A stretch of 64,000 bases of DNA from Solirubrobacterales bacterium (GCA_021155855.1 JAJNAZ010000009.1:30169-94168), one strand, 5' to 3'. Positions 16,494 to 24,848 are shown, counted from the first letter of the stretch. The notes: generated by a model not told the origin, from the letters alone. Numbers and translations are program-made.

Positions 16494-17280
16494 CGTTCGC
16501 GATCCGGTAGGTGTCGCGCACCGAGAGGAAGTAGTCCATCGCCTCCCGCAAGCGTGTTGCCTGACCCGACCTGCCGCGCTCGAGCGGGTTCCCGTCGGTC
16601 CCCGAGGACCAGCCCACCTCGGTGATCCAGAGCTCCGCATCCGCGTCACCGGCATCGACCACCTCCTCGCGCATCAGTCGCAGCTGCTCCTCCACCTTTG
16701 GCAGCCGGGCCGAATACGGGTGGGCGCCGATGCCGTCGAACGAGGCCGTGATCTCCGGGACCTCGTAGAGCCGGTCGAGGAACTCCCACGCGGTCAGCGA
16801 GGGCGTCTCGCCGCCGAACGGCGTTCCGAACATCCCTCCGAGGAGGATCTTGGCCTCGGGGTCCTGCGCCCTGATCGAGTCGGCGGCGGTCACGAGCAGC
16901 TTCGCGTACGCGTTCGCGTCCGGGTCCGGTAGGTAGAAGGTCTTCGAGTTCTGCTCGTTCCAGATCTGCCAAGTGGTGATCGGAACCGCGGGCAGGTCGG
17001 GGTTATCGGCCCAGAACCTGCCCCCGGGTCCGTAGCGAGCGGCCGCCGCGCCGAGGAACCGCCGCCACGCGCCGAGCGCCGCCGACGAGCGGGGGGCATG
17101 CAAGAGGCAGTCGCCGCTGCACCGATTGCGATCGAGGTCCTTTGCCACCCAGGCCGGGGTGCCGAACGCGAACGGCAGCGGCTGGATCCCGTTGCGCGCA
17201 GCGCCGGCGATCATCGGATCGATCGCCGACCAGTCGTAGTCGTCCTCGGCGGCGGTCGGGTCGATCGACTGCCAGTTCAT
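16357..17280 (-). CDS. secreted glycoside hydrolase (clan A-like), main part of a frameshifted gene
   Basis: 307 residues from the internal ATG, covering most of a TIM-barrel glycosidase. The acid/base Glu is in TTWQIWNEQNS and the probable nucleophile Glu in AELWITEVGWSS, the usual pair of GH5/GH39-like enzymes; TWFAWRDLG and CDWCAEAGLF are shared by its tandem paralogues. The natural N-terminus with its signal peptide lies in another frame at 17277-17474, separated by a one-base change in a G run (17301-17306). Without it the protein would lack its secretion signal and first barrel strand. It is the last gene of the tandem array. Confidence 0.8.
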   Translation of the reverse strand: MNWQSIDPTAAEDDYDWSAIDPMIAGAARNGIQPLPFAFGTPAWVAKDLDRNRCSGDCLLHAPRSSAALGAWRRFLGAAAARYGPGGRFWADNPDLPAVPITTWQIWNEQNSKTFYLPDPDANAYAKLLVTAADSIRAQDPEAKILLGGMFGTPFGGETPSLTAWEFLDRLYEVPEITASFDGIGAHPYSARLPKVEEQLRLMREEVVDAGDADAELWITEVGWSSGTDGNPLERGRSGQATRLREAMDYFLSVRDTYRIANVTWFAWRDLGGEPICDWCAEAGLFEAEELTPKPSWRTLVDYTGGR

Positions 17281-17474
17281 CGACAGCCGCAGCGTGCCGA
17301 CCCCCCGCGGCCCATGCGGTCGAGGTCCTCATCGGTCAGCGGTGACTGCGAGACGACGCCGTAGAAGCTCCGCGGCACGCCTGGCCCGGGTCCCTCCGCG
17401 AGCGCGATCGCGGCGACGGTGACGCCGATCGTGAGTGCCAGGACCGCGGAGACGACCGCAGGCCGCGACGACAT
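17277..17474 (-). pseudogene. 5' fragment of the frameshifted glycoside hydrolase gene
   Basis: ATG 17474 starts a signal peptide (MSSRPAVVSAVLALTIGVTV...), then VPRSFYGVVSQSPLTDEDLD and RMGRG, matching the mature start of the neighbours. Paralogues continue GxxVGTLR; here the frame shifts to GSARCGCR and stops. Restoring one G to the six-base G run at 17301-17306 gives GRGGVGTLRLSMNWQS and joins the downstream frame. GGAGG lies about 10 nt before the ATG. Either a sequencing error, a real mutation or a switchable homopolymer. Confidence 0.75.
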
Positions 17475-17571
17475 GGTCTCGGAACCCTCCTGCATCAGAT
17501 GCCAATTTCCGCGGGCGAGCGCATTAAAGCGCGCGTGCGGGTCGTCTCGGGGCGCTCGCGGGGGGCGGCTG

Positions 17572-18639
17572 TCAGCTGCCGCCGGTGAACTCGGTGAGCG
17601 CGGCCCAGGCCGGCTTCTCGGCAAGCTCGGCCGTCAGCAGGCCCGATGTAGGGCACCATTCGCAGACCGGGGCCTCGGTCGTGTCGCGCCAGGAGTACCA
17701 GATCGCCCCCTCGATGTTCCAGCGGACCCGCCGCTCGAGCAGGTACTCGAGGGCGGCGCTCAGCTGCTCGGCCTGGCCCCCCGGTCCCTTGCGCAGGGGG
17801 TGCTCCGCACCCCCCGACGCCCAGCCGAACTCGGTGACCCAGAGGGTCGCCTCGGCGTCGCCGGCGCGGACGGTCTCCTCGTGCAGCAGCTCGAGCTGCG
17901 ATTCGACCTCCTCGACGTTGGACGCATAGGGGTGCGAGGCGACCCCGTCGAACAGCTCTGCGGCCCCGTCGATCTCGTAGAGTTCCCGTAGGAAGGCCCA
18001 GGCGGTATCGGCGTCCGGGCCGGCGTCGGGAGGGGCGCCCGCCATCCCGCCCAGGACGATCGTCGCCTCGGGGTCGCGCTCATGGATCGCTCGCTCCGCT
18101 TCCGCGAGCAGGTCGACGTAGCCCCCGATCGACGGCTCGGGCATGTAGAAGGTGGCCGAGTTCTGCTCGTTCCAGATCTGCCAGGCGCGGATCGGCCGGG
18201 CGGCCAGGTCGGGGTTCTCCGCCCACAGCTCCCCGCCGGGCCCGTAGTGGTCGACCGCGGCACCGACGAACTCGCCCCAGGCGTCCAGCGCGGGCTCCGA
18301 GCGCGGGGCGAACGGGCTGCAGTCACCGTTCCCGCAGCCGCGGCCGTCGAGCCCGCTCGCCGCCCACTCCGGGGTGCCGTAGAGGAACGGCAGGATCCTG
18401 ATCCCGTGCCCGGCCGCACCGAGGACGATCGGGTCGATCGATGACCAGTCATAGCCGCCGGTGCCGGGAACGGGTTCGGCGGCCGACCACGTCATCGGGA
18501 TCCGAAGCGTGCCGATCCCACCGCTGCTCATGCGTTCGAAGTCGGCCGGCTCGAGCGCCGTCTGTGTGACGACGCCGTAGAACGTCGGCGGGGCGTCGTC
18601 GGCCGCCGAGTCGGAGTCGGAATCGCCGGACAGCACCAC
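17572..18639 (-). CDS. secreted glycoside hydrolase (clan A-like), tandem copy
   Basis: 355 residues from GTG 18639. Barrel landmarks are FYGVVTQTALEPADFERM, IGTLRIPMTWSAAEP, AWQIWNEQNSATFYM (acid/base Glu), ATLWVTEFGWASGG (nucleophile Glu), IWYSWRDTTEAPVCEWCPTS and a C-terminal FTGGS. Upstream of the GTG the frame encodes a further hydrophobic stretch (TNRIPTVAALAAVAALAALA) that would complete a signal peptide or anchor, but it has no ATG, GTG or TTG; CTG 18705 is the only candidate. The frame opens right after the upstream paralogue's stop. Substrate unknown; trimming of the cell's own exopolysaccharide is plausible. Confidence 0.85.
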   Translation of the reverse strand: MVLSGDSDSDSAADDAPPTFYGVVTQTALEPADFERMSSGGIGTLRIPMTWSAAEPVPGTGGYDWSSIDPIVLGAAGHGIRILPFLYGTPEWAASGLDGRGCGNGDCSPFAPRSEPALDAWGEFVGAAVDHYGPGGELWAENPDLAARPIRAWQIWNEQNSATFYMPEPSIGGYVDLLAEAERAIHERDPEATIVLGGMAGAPPDAGPDADTAWAFLRELYEIDGAAELFDGVASHPYASNVEEVESQLELLHEETVRAGDAEATLWVTEFGWASGGAEHPLRKGPGGQAEQLSAALEYLLERRVRWNIEGAIWYSWRDTTEAPVCEWCPTSGLLTAELAEKPAWAALTEFTGGS

Positions 18640-18730
18640 CAGCGCGAGCGCCGCGAGCGCGGCAACGGCCGCGAGCGCTGCGACGGTCGGGATTCGATTG
18701 GTCAGCTGCCGAAGAGTGGCGGCGGAGGCC

Positions 18731-19849
18731 CTAGCTCCCGCCGGTGAGCTTGACGAACGCCCGCCAGGCGGGCTTCTCGACCAGCCCCTGCCGGAACAGG
18801 CCCGAGGTCGCGCACCACTTGCAGATGCTGGTCGGCGAATCCATCCAGCTGAACCAGGTCACCGTCTGCACGTTGAGCTTCTTGCGCTTCTTCTTGAAGT
18901 ACTTGAACGCTTCCTTGAGCCGCTGGGCCTGGCCCTTCTTGCCGCGATGCAGCGGGTGGCCGCCCTTCGCGGAGCCCCAACCGAGCTCGGTGATCCACAT
19001 GTCCGCACGCTTGTCGCGAGCCTTCTTCATCGCCTTGCGGTAGAGATCGACCTGCGCGCTCACCTTCTTCAGCTTGGCGCCGTAGGGGTGTGGCGCGACG
19101 CCGTCGAAGTCCTTCTTCGCGCCCTTGACCCGGTACAGCTTGGTCAGATACTTCGAGCCCTTGATCGCCGTCTTGACACCGGCGAGCTCCGCCATCCCGC
19201 CGAGCACGACATCGGCCGCCGCGTCCTGGGCGCGGATCGCGCCGGCGGCGCGGTCGAGCAGCTTCGCGTAGGCCTTCGGCTTCGGCTTCGGCCCGTAGAA
19301 CTCGGGCGAGTTCTGCTCGTTCCACACCTGCCAGGCCTCGATCGGCTGCCTCGGCAGGCCCGGGTTCTGCGTCCAGAAGGTCCCGTTGGACCCGTAGCGG
19401 GCGACTGCCCGGGCTACGAACGCGCTCCAGGCGTCGAGCCCGGCCGGCGTCTGAGGCGCCGAGATGACGCAGTCATGGCCGGAGCAGTCGCGCCCGTCGA
19501 GGTCCCTCGCGACCCAGGTCGGCGTCCCGTAGAGGAAGGGCAGGACCTCGATCCCGTTGCGGGCCGAGTCCGCGACGATGGCGTCGAAGCCCCCCCAGGC
19601 CTCGTCACCCGCCGCAGGGCTCGGGTCGACCGCCGACCAGAACAGAGGTACGCGCAGCGTTCCCACCCGCCCCTGTCCCATCCGATCGAAGTCGGCCGCC
19701 GTCAAGTCCGTCTGCGGGACGACGCCGTAAAAGCTCTTCGGCACCGCCGCTTGGGCGCTGGATGGCGTCAGCGCGATCGCGGCCGCGGCGATCGCGGCCG
19801 CCGCGAGTAGCAGGATGGTCCAGGAACGCGAGATGTGGGTGGTGGTCAA
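18731..19849 (-). CDS. secreted glycoside hydrolase (clan A-like), tandem copy
   Basis: 372 residues from TTG 19849, with GAGGAG 8 nt upstream. A signal peptide (ILLLAAAAIAAAAIALTPSSAQA) is followed by PKSFYGVVPQTDL and VGTLRVPLFWSAVDP. Acid/base Glu178 lies in AWQVWNEQNSPEFYG and nucleophile Glu288 in MWITELGWGS. A Lys-rich patch (FKYFKKKRKKLNV) near 320 and the pair CKWC are shared with the next copy. Two cysteines in DCSGHDC probably form a disulphide. The exact GH family is uncertain. Confidence 0.88.
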   Translation of the reverse strand: MTTTHISRSWTILLLAAAAIAAAAIALTPSSAQAAVPKSFYGVVPQTDLTAADFDRMGQGRVGTLRVPLFWSAVDPSPAAGDEAWGGFDAIVADSARNGIEVLPFLYGTPTWVARDLDGRDCSGHDCVISAPQTPAGLDAWSAFVARAVARYGSNGTFWTQNPGLPRQPIEAWQVWNEQNSPEFYGPKPKPKAYAKLLDRAAGAIRAQDAAADVVLGGMAELAGVKTAIKGSKYLTKLYRVKGAKKDFDGVAPHPYGAKLKKVSAQVDLYRKAMKKARDKRADMWITELGWGSAKGGHPLHRGKKGQAQRLKEAFKYFKKKRKKLNVQTVTWFSWMDSPTSICKWCATSGLFRQGLVEKPAWRAFVKLTGGS

Positions 19850-19886
19850 GTCGATAACTCCTCGTTTGGCCGCCGGCGAATACTCC

Positions 19887-20996
19887 TCAGTTACCGCCGG
19901 TGAACTTCGTAAACGCCGCCAGGGACGGCTTCTCTGTCAGGTCCTCGTCGACGAGGCCCGAATGCGGGCACCAGGCACACAGGTTCGCGTCTCCGATCAA
20001 GTTGTCCCGCCACGAATACCAGTCGACATTACGGACGTTGAGCTTCTTGCGCTTCTTCTTGAAGTACTTGAACGCCTGCTTGAGGCGGTTCGCCTGCCCG
20101 GCACGCCCGCGGTTGAGGGGGTTCGGCGGGCCGCCGGACGCCCAGCCGAGCTCGGTGATCCAGAGGTCGGCATTGCCGTCGCCGGCGTCCTTCATCTCGT
20201 CGCGGATGAGGTCGACTTGGGCGCGGACGTTCTTCATCTTCGGGGCGTACGGGTGCGGCGCGACGCCGTCGAATGCCTTCTTCACTCCCTTGACCCGGTA
20301 GAGCTTGCGGAGGAATTTCCAGGCCGACAGCGCCGGCTTGCGGCCTTGCAGCGGTGTGCCGAACATGCCGCCCATGACGATCTCGGCGCCGCGGTCGGCC
20401 TTGGTGATCGCCTTGTCGCCGGCTTTGAGCAGCTTCGCGAACCGCTTCACGTCCGGCTTCGGCTTGTAGAAGCTGGGCGAGTTCTGCTCGTTCCAGAGCT
20501 GCCAGGCGCGGATCGGGCGCCGGGGAACGGTCGGATTCTCGATCCAGAAGCTGCCGTCGGGCCCATAGCGCTGGACGGCCGCCGCGAGGAAATCCGCCCA
20601 GGCGTCGCGCGCCGCCTTGGACTTCGGGCCGAACGGGTAACAGGCGTCCTCGCTGCACTGGTGGCTGTCGAGGTCCCGCGCCACCCAGCTCGGCGTGCTG
20701 TACACGAACGGCAGCGTCCGCACGCCGTTACGCGCCGCTTCTGCGACCACGTGGTCGGGCCCGGTCCAGTCGTAGGCTCCGGGACTCGGATTGGCGTGTG
20801 CCCAAAGGAGCTCGAAGCGAAGCGTCCCCACCTTGGCTTCGCCCATCCTCTCGTAGTCCTCGAGGGTCAACGGCCGCTGCGGCACGACGCCGAAGAAGCC
20901 CTTCGGCATCGCGGCCTGGGCGCTCGAGGCAGCCACGAGCGCGCCGATTGCGAGCACGGCAACTACGAGCCCCGATGTTCCCCGCCTGGGCGTCAC
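19887..20996 (-). CDS. secreted glycoside hydrolase (clan A-like), tandem copy
   Basis: 369 residues from GTG 20996. A signal peptide (LVVAVLAIGALVAASSAQA) is followed by MPKGFFGVVPQRPLTLEDYE, the acid/base Glu170 in AWQLWNEQNSPSFY and the nucleophile Glu282 in LWITELGWASGG. It shares FKYFKKKRKKLNV and CAWCPHSGL with its neighbour and ends FTGGN, so these two are the closest pair. The GTG overlaps the TGA of an upstream glycosidase remnant in a GTGA junction, showing the array was once longer and translationally coupled. Confidence 0.88.
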   Translation of the reverse strand: MTPRRGTSGLVVAVLAIGALVAASSAQAAMPKGFFGVVPQRPLTLEDYERMGEAKVGTLRFELLWAHANPSPGAYDWTGPDHVVAEAARNGVRTLPFVYSTPSWVARDLDSHQCSEDACYPFGPKSKAARDAWADFLAAAVQRYGPDGSFWIENPTVPRRPIRAWQLWNEQNSPSFYKPKPDVKRFAKLLKAGDKAITKADRGAEIVMGGMFGTPLQGRKPALSAWKFLRKLYRVKGVKKAFDGVAPHPYAPKMKNVRAQVDLIRDEMKDAGDGNADLWITELGWASGGPPNPLNRGRAGQANRLKQAFKYFKKKRKKLNVRNVDWYSWRDNLIGDANLCAWCPHSGLVDEDLTEKPSLAAFTKFTGGN

Positions 20997-21212
20997 GAGC
21001 CGGCCACCCTAGCGAACCTCGAGGCCGGCGTCGCCGCGCCCTGCTCCATGCGCACGCCGCCGTGGCCGCATCGATCGCAGATCGCACCGCCTCTGGCCCT
21101 GTCGCGCCATGAGTACCAGAACACCCCACGCAACTCAAAGCTGCGGGACCGCTGCTCGAAGTTCTTCAACCTCCGCTCGATCGTCGCCGCGAGGAGAGCC
21201 CGCGCGCGAGCA
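20993..21212 (-). pseudogene. C-terminal remnant of a fifth glycoside hydrolase copy
   Basis: The minus strand encodes ARALLAATIERRLKNFEQRS, then SFELRGVFWYSWRDRARGGA and ICDRCGHGG, ending FARVAGS with TGA at 20995-20993. This aligns with the C-termini of the tandem paralogues (WYSWRD, CxWCxxSGL, FTGG). There is no start codon or catalytic region; the upstream part has been replaced by the Gly/Ser-rich protein gene whose stop is at 21213. One zinc-finger-like CDRC pair replaces CxWC. It is a decayed copy. Confidence 0.75.
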
Positions 21213-21860
21213 TCAGAGGGACTGTGTCTCGGCTGCCTTGCCGGCGCCGCGCCCGACGCCCGTGTTGGAGTCGTCCGTGTTGCGGCGCAGCCGCCAGATA
21301 GCGACGCCGGTGCAGATCGCCGCGACGACCGCGAGCACGATCAGAAGCACGGGCGCGCCACCGCCGTCGGAGGGCTCGGCGTCGACCGCGCGGACCGGGT
21401 CCGTGGCGGTCGGCGTGTCGGCGAGGTTCACGCCATCGGACTCGTCGCCCGAGCCGCTCGCGGCGGCACTCTCCCCGCCGTTGTCGCCGCCGCCGGCATT
21501 GGCGCTGCCGCTGGCGCTACCGCTTCCGCTACCGCTTCCGCTACCGCTTCCGCTGCCGCTCCCGCTGCCGCTCCCGCTGGAACCGTCTCCGCCGGCTGCG
21601 CCCGTCTGACCCGCGGTCTCGCCCGCCGGGCCCGAGGGAGTCCCGGAGCCGGACGACGGAGTCGGTGCGACGCCGCCCTGATCGTCGCCGCCCTGGCTCT
21701 CGCCGCCGTCGTTGTCGGGGTTCGGAAGGTCTCCGAGCTCGTACTCGTCCACGGCGGCCTGGGCACCGGCGAATGCCGGCACGATCGCGGCGACGCCGGC
21801 GAGCATTGCCAGCGCGCAGCCGATTGCGAGAACGGTCCTAGACTTCCTGCCTTGCGTCAT
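21213..21860 (-). CDS. secreted Gly/Ser-repeat surface protein with C-terminal membrane anchor
   Basis: 215 residues from ATG 21860 (GAAGGA about 11 nt upstream). A signal peptide (VLAIGCALAMLAGVAAIVPAFAGAQA) precedes an acidic, Gly/Ser/Asp-rich extracellular region of about 120 residues with an alternating Gly-Ser run of around 20 residues, then one transmembrane helix (PVLLIVLAVVAAICTGVAIW) and a basic tail. There is no LPxTG motif. The layout is that of a stalk or spacer protein displayed on the cell surface. It lies between the glycosidase array and the polymerase gene and may interact with the glycan. Confidence 0.7.
   Translation of the reverse strand: MTQGRKSRTVLAIGCALAMLAGVAAIVPAFAGAQAAVDEYELGDLPNPDNDGGESQGGDDQGGVAPTPSSGSGTPSGPAGETAGQTGAAGGDGSSGSGSGSGSGSGSGSGSGSGSASGSANAGGGDNGGESAAASGSGDESDGVNLADTPTATDPVRAVDAEPSDGGGAPVLLIVLAVVAAICTGVAIWRLRRNTDDSNTGVGRGAGKAAETQSL
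21516..21575. repeat. 12-bp tandem repeat encoding the Gly-Ser run
   Basis: Five tandem 12-bp units on the plus strand: GCTACCGCTTCC three times, then GCTGCCGCTCCC twice. Each unit encodes Gly-Ser-Gly-Ser on the minus strand. Unit number could vary by slippage without breaking the frame, changing stalk length. Confidence 0.9.
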
Positions 21861-21928
21861 CGGTCGTCGTCCTTCTCTTAACCCCCGCGGCAGGGTACAC
21901 ACTGGGGCCGATCCATTCGCTGGCTGCA

Positions 21929-23848
21929 TTGCAACTACTGACGATCGAACACTTGATCACGGGCGCAGTTGCGGCCAGCTGCGTGGGCCTGGCCCTCGCC
22001 GAGGGGGCGTTCGAGCCGACGGCGTTCGCGGCCGCCGGCCTGGTCGCCTGGACCGCCACGGTGATCGGACTGGCTGCGGGCGTCGTGCCGCGCTCGCGGC
22101 CGCCGGGCCCGGCGATCGCCGCCGGTCTCTGCCTCGGTTGCTTCGCGGCCTTGGTCGCGGTCTCGATGATCTGGGCGAGCGACGACGGCCGCGCCTTCGA
22201 GGACGTGGTCCGTGCGCTCGCCTACCTCGGGGTCTTCGTGCTCGTGGTCGTCGCCTCTCGCCGGGGCGGAGCGCGCGCCTGGCTGGCCGGCCTCGCGCTT
22301 GGACTGGTGATCGTCGGCGCGATCGCGCTTGTGGCGCGCTTCGTACCCGGTCCGTTCGGCGATCCGGACGCCGACATCGGCGCGACTCTGCCCGCCGCGC
22401 TCGGCCGGCTCACATATCCGATCGGTTACTGGAACGGCCTCGCGGCGGCGATGGCCACGGCGACCGTGCTGCTGGCCTGGTTCGGAGCCCACGGCGCCGG
22501 CCCACGGGCCCGGGCGCTCGCGGTCGGCTCGCTGCCGCTGGCGATCCTCGCGCTGTGGGCGACCGACTCGCGCGGCGGGATCATCGCGGCGCTGCTCGCC
22601 TTCGTGGTGCTCGTCTGGGTCGGACCCGGCCGCGCTCGGCTGGTCGGCTGCCTCGGCCTCGGGCTCGCCGGGGGCATCGCCCTCGTCGCGATCGCCGAGG
22701 GGCGCGAAGAGCTCTTCGACCAGCCGGGGACCCCTCTGGCGACCGACCAGGGAGAGGTGATGCTGTTACTCACCGTCGGCGTGCTGCTCGCCACCGGCCT
22801 CGCCCGCTTCGCGCTCGACCGGCCGCTGGCGCGCCTAGCGGTCCCGCGGGCGGCCTGGCGCGGGGTGATCGCGCTCGCCGCCGTCGCCACGATCGTGGTC
22901 CTGGCGGCCTCCGACCCGGTGCAGCGCTGGGAGGAGTTCAAGCAGCCGCCGCAGGGCACCGAGCTCACCGAGGGCGGCTCCGACCTGCTGCGGGGGGGTG
23001 GCAGTGGGCGCTACCAGTTCTGGTCTGCGGCCGCCGACGCGTTCGCGGAAGCGCCCGCCGCGGGCATTGGATCGAGCGACTACGGCCCCTACTGGCTCGA
23101 GCACCGCGAGGTCCCGCTGGTCGCCACCCGCGCCCACTCGCTGCTCTTCGAGACCCTGGCCGAGCTCGGGATCGCCGGGGTGGCGCTGATCCTCGGCTTC
23201 TTCGGCGTTGCCGCCGTCACCGGCGTCCGGCGTTGTCTGACCAGCGATCACATCGCCGAGCTCGGGGCCGCGCTCGCGGTGCTGCTGGTCGGCTTCGCCG
23301 TCACGGCCGTCGATTGGACCTGGGACCTGCCGGCCGTCCTCGTCCCCACGGTGGTCGCCGCGGCGCTGCTCACCGGGCCGGCGACGCGGGCGGCCTCCGG
23401 GACAGAGACCAGCGGCGTCTTCGGAACCGCGTCGAGCCGTCGCCGGTTCGCCGGCGGCGTCGCGGTCCTGCTCGTCGCCTGGGCCTCCATCTGCGCCTCC
23501 GGGCTGCTGCTGTTCGCCGACCACACGCTCGAGGCGAGTCGCGACAAGGCGGCTGCCGGTGACCTCGACGGTGCGATCGAGGCGGCCAACGACGCGATCG
23601 ACCTGCAGCCCTGGGCAGCGGAGCCGCGCACCCAGCTCGCCCTGCTCTACGAGCGCGGCCGCGACTATCCGGCGGCACGGGAGGCGATCGCCGAGGCGAT
23701 CGCGCGCGACTCGCGTGACTTCGAGCTCTACCTGCTCGCCGCGCGGTTCGCGTTCGAGGACGGCGACGGCGCCGAGGCGGAGGCCAACTCGGCGCGCGCC
23801 GCGGAGCTCAACCCGCTCGACGCGGAGCTAAGGCGGTCGGAGCAGTAG
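21929..23848 (+). CDS. O-antigen ligase/Wzy-like polymerase with C-terminal TPR tail
   Basis: 639 residues with about 12 transmembrane helices. The Wzy_C-type region includes YPIGYWNGLAA, DSRGGIIAALLA, a large extracytoplasmic loop (GRYQFWSAAADAFAEAPAAG, then GIGSSDYGPYWLEHRE, RAHSLLFETLAELG) and conserved Arg/His typical of ligases and polymerases. After the last helix, residues about 545-635 form TPR-like repeats (AAGDLDGAIEAANDAIDLQP; AREAIAEAIARD). The enzyme probably polymerises or transfers lipid-linked glycan outside the membrane. The start is a TTG and is the least certain point. It opens the polysaccharide locus. Confidence 0.85.
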   Translation: MQLLTIEHLITGAVAASCVGLALAEGAFEPTAFAAAGLVAWTATVIGLAAGVVPRSRPPGPAIAAGLCLGCFAALVAVSMIWASDDGRAFEDVVRALAYLGVFVLVVVASRRGGARAWLAGLALGLVIVGAIALVARFVPGPFGDPDADIGATLPAALGRLTYPIGYWNGLAAAMATATVLLAWFGAHGAGPRARALAVGSLPLAILALWATDSRGGIIAALLAFVVLVWVGPGRARLVGCLGLGLAGGIALVAIAEGREELFDQPGTPLATDQGEVMLLLTVGVLLATGLARFALDRPLARLAVPRAAWRGVIALAAVATIVVLAASDPVQRWEEFKQPPQGTELTEGGSDLLRGGGSGRYQFWSAAADAFAEAPAAGIGSSDYGPYWLEHREVPLVATRAHSLLFETLAELGIAGVALILGFFGVAAVTGVRRCLTSDHIAELGAALAVLLVGFAVTAVDWTWDLPAVLVPTVVAAALLTGPATRAASGTETSGVFGTASSRRRFAGGVAVLLVAWASICASGLLLFADHTLEASRDKAAAGDLDGAIEAANDAIDLQPWAAEPRTQLALLYERGRDYPAAREAIAEAIARDSRDFELYLLAARFAFEDGDGAEAEANSARAAELNPLDAELRRSEQ

Positions 23849-23925
23849 CCGCGCGGGCGCGGAGTCGGTGAGGGCTCGCTGCCGGTCGGGCAGGTGGGGA
23901 AGATGCAGCGCCGTCGGCGCCGCGC

Positions 23926-24834
23926 CTACCCCGCTCCGTCTGGCGCCGGCGACGGCGCCAGCGGCAGGCGCTCGGCGAGCCAGCGGTAGCGATCGCCGGC
24001 GGGGTCGAAGGGCGGGTTCACCTGCTCGAGCGCGTCCGGGAGCTGGAACCAGAGCCGGTAGTGGAGATGGACGATCGTCGCGAGGTCGAGGTCGCGAGCC
24101 TCGGGGGCGAGCGCCTGGCGGTGGGGGACGGGGTAGTTGTAGGCGTCGGAGAGGATCCGGACCCGATCGTGGACGGTGGCGGCGACGCCGGCCCAGCTGA
24201 GCTGGTCCATGAACTGCGGCCAGCGCTTCTGCACGATCTCCGCATCGAAGAGGCGGTTGAGCGCCCGCTCCCAGGCATCGAACAGGCCGGCGCTGCGGCG
24301 GACCGCAATCAGGCCGCTGTTCCAGTACGCCCGGATCTTCACCTGGCCGACCGTGGTCTCGGTGAACGGTCGCTCCCTGACCCCGAGCTCGGCATACATC
24401 TTGCGCCAGAAGGGCTCGGTCTTGCCCTTGCCCTTCGACCCCGCGATCCGCCGGTCGACTGGCCGCACGGCCGCCAACCAGTCACCGGTCTCGAACTCGG
24501 CGGGCTCGTTGAGGAAGACGCTGTCCGTGTCGGTGAACACGAGCGTCTCGTGGTCGAGCTCGCGCTCCGCCCAGGCCGAGACGCTGACCTTGTTGAAGGT
24601 GGGAATGTCCGCGAAGCGGTCGACGAGCGGGTCTGTGATCAGCGTCGTCCCGAGCTCGACGAGGCGCTCGGCGGTGGCCGGCTCAGGCTCGTGGCCGGGC
24701 CGCGGCGCGAACGCGTACACCGGCGCCTCGGCCAGGGAGCCTCCCCAGGTGCGCAGGCTCTCGAGCAGCAGCAGCGCCTCGCCCTCGAGCCTGCCGCGCT
24801 CGACGCAGATCAAGAATGCGACATCGGCGCTCAA
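23926..24834 (-). CDS. GT-A-fold glycosyltransferase-like protein
   Basis: 302 residues from TTG 24834. It contains a DxD metal motif (ETLVFTDTDSVFLNEP), an N-terminal ADVAFLICVERGRLEGEALL strand, a central KTEPFWRKMYAELG, AYWNSGLIAVRRSAGLFDAW and LHYRLWFQLPD near the C-terminus. These resemble GT8-like or uncharacterised nucleotide-sugar transferases. The open frame extends far upstream but that part is antisense to the next gene; TTG 24834 follows a TACGCT -10 box by 8 nt. It diverges from the initiating sugar transferase. Confidence 0.72.
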   Translation of the reverse strand: MSADVAFLICVERGRLEGEALLLLESLRTWGGSLAEAPVYAFAPRPGHEPEPATAERLVELGTTLITDPLVDRFADIPTFNKVSVSAWAERELDHETLVFTDTDSVFLNEPAEFETGDWLAAVRPVDRRIAGSKGKGKTEPFWRKMYAELGVRERPFTETTVGQVKIRAYWNSGLIAVRRSAGLFDAWERALNRLFDAEIVQKRWPQFMDQLSWAGVAATVHDRVRILSDAYNYPVPHRQALAPEARDLDLATIVHLHYRLWFQLPDALEQVNPPFDPAGDRYRWLAERLPLAPSPAPDGAG

Positions 24835-24842
24835 GCTCCGGG

Positions 24843-24848
24843 AGCGTA
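24843..24848 (-). promoter_or_regulatory. -10-like box TACGCT, leaderless TTG start
   Basis: On the minus strand TACGCT ends 8 nt before the TTG at 24834. Confidence 0.4.

Noticed and set aside
21516..21575. Short tandem repeats as a possible CRISPR array
   Set aside because: Units are 12 bp, contiguous and without spacers, and encode Gly-Ser in frame.
19815..21881. 688-residue plus-strand frame across the glycosidase array
   Set aside because: Antisense to two glycosidases and the Gly/Ser protein; composition is Arg/Leu/Ala shadow-like with alternating Ala-Thr and Ala-Ser runs from the repeat.
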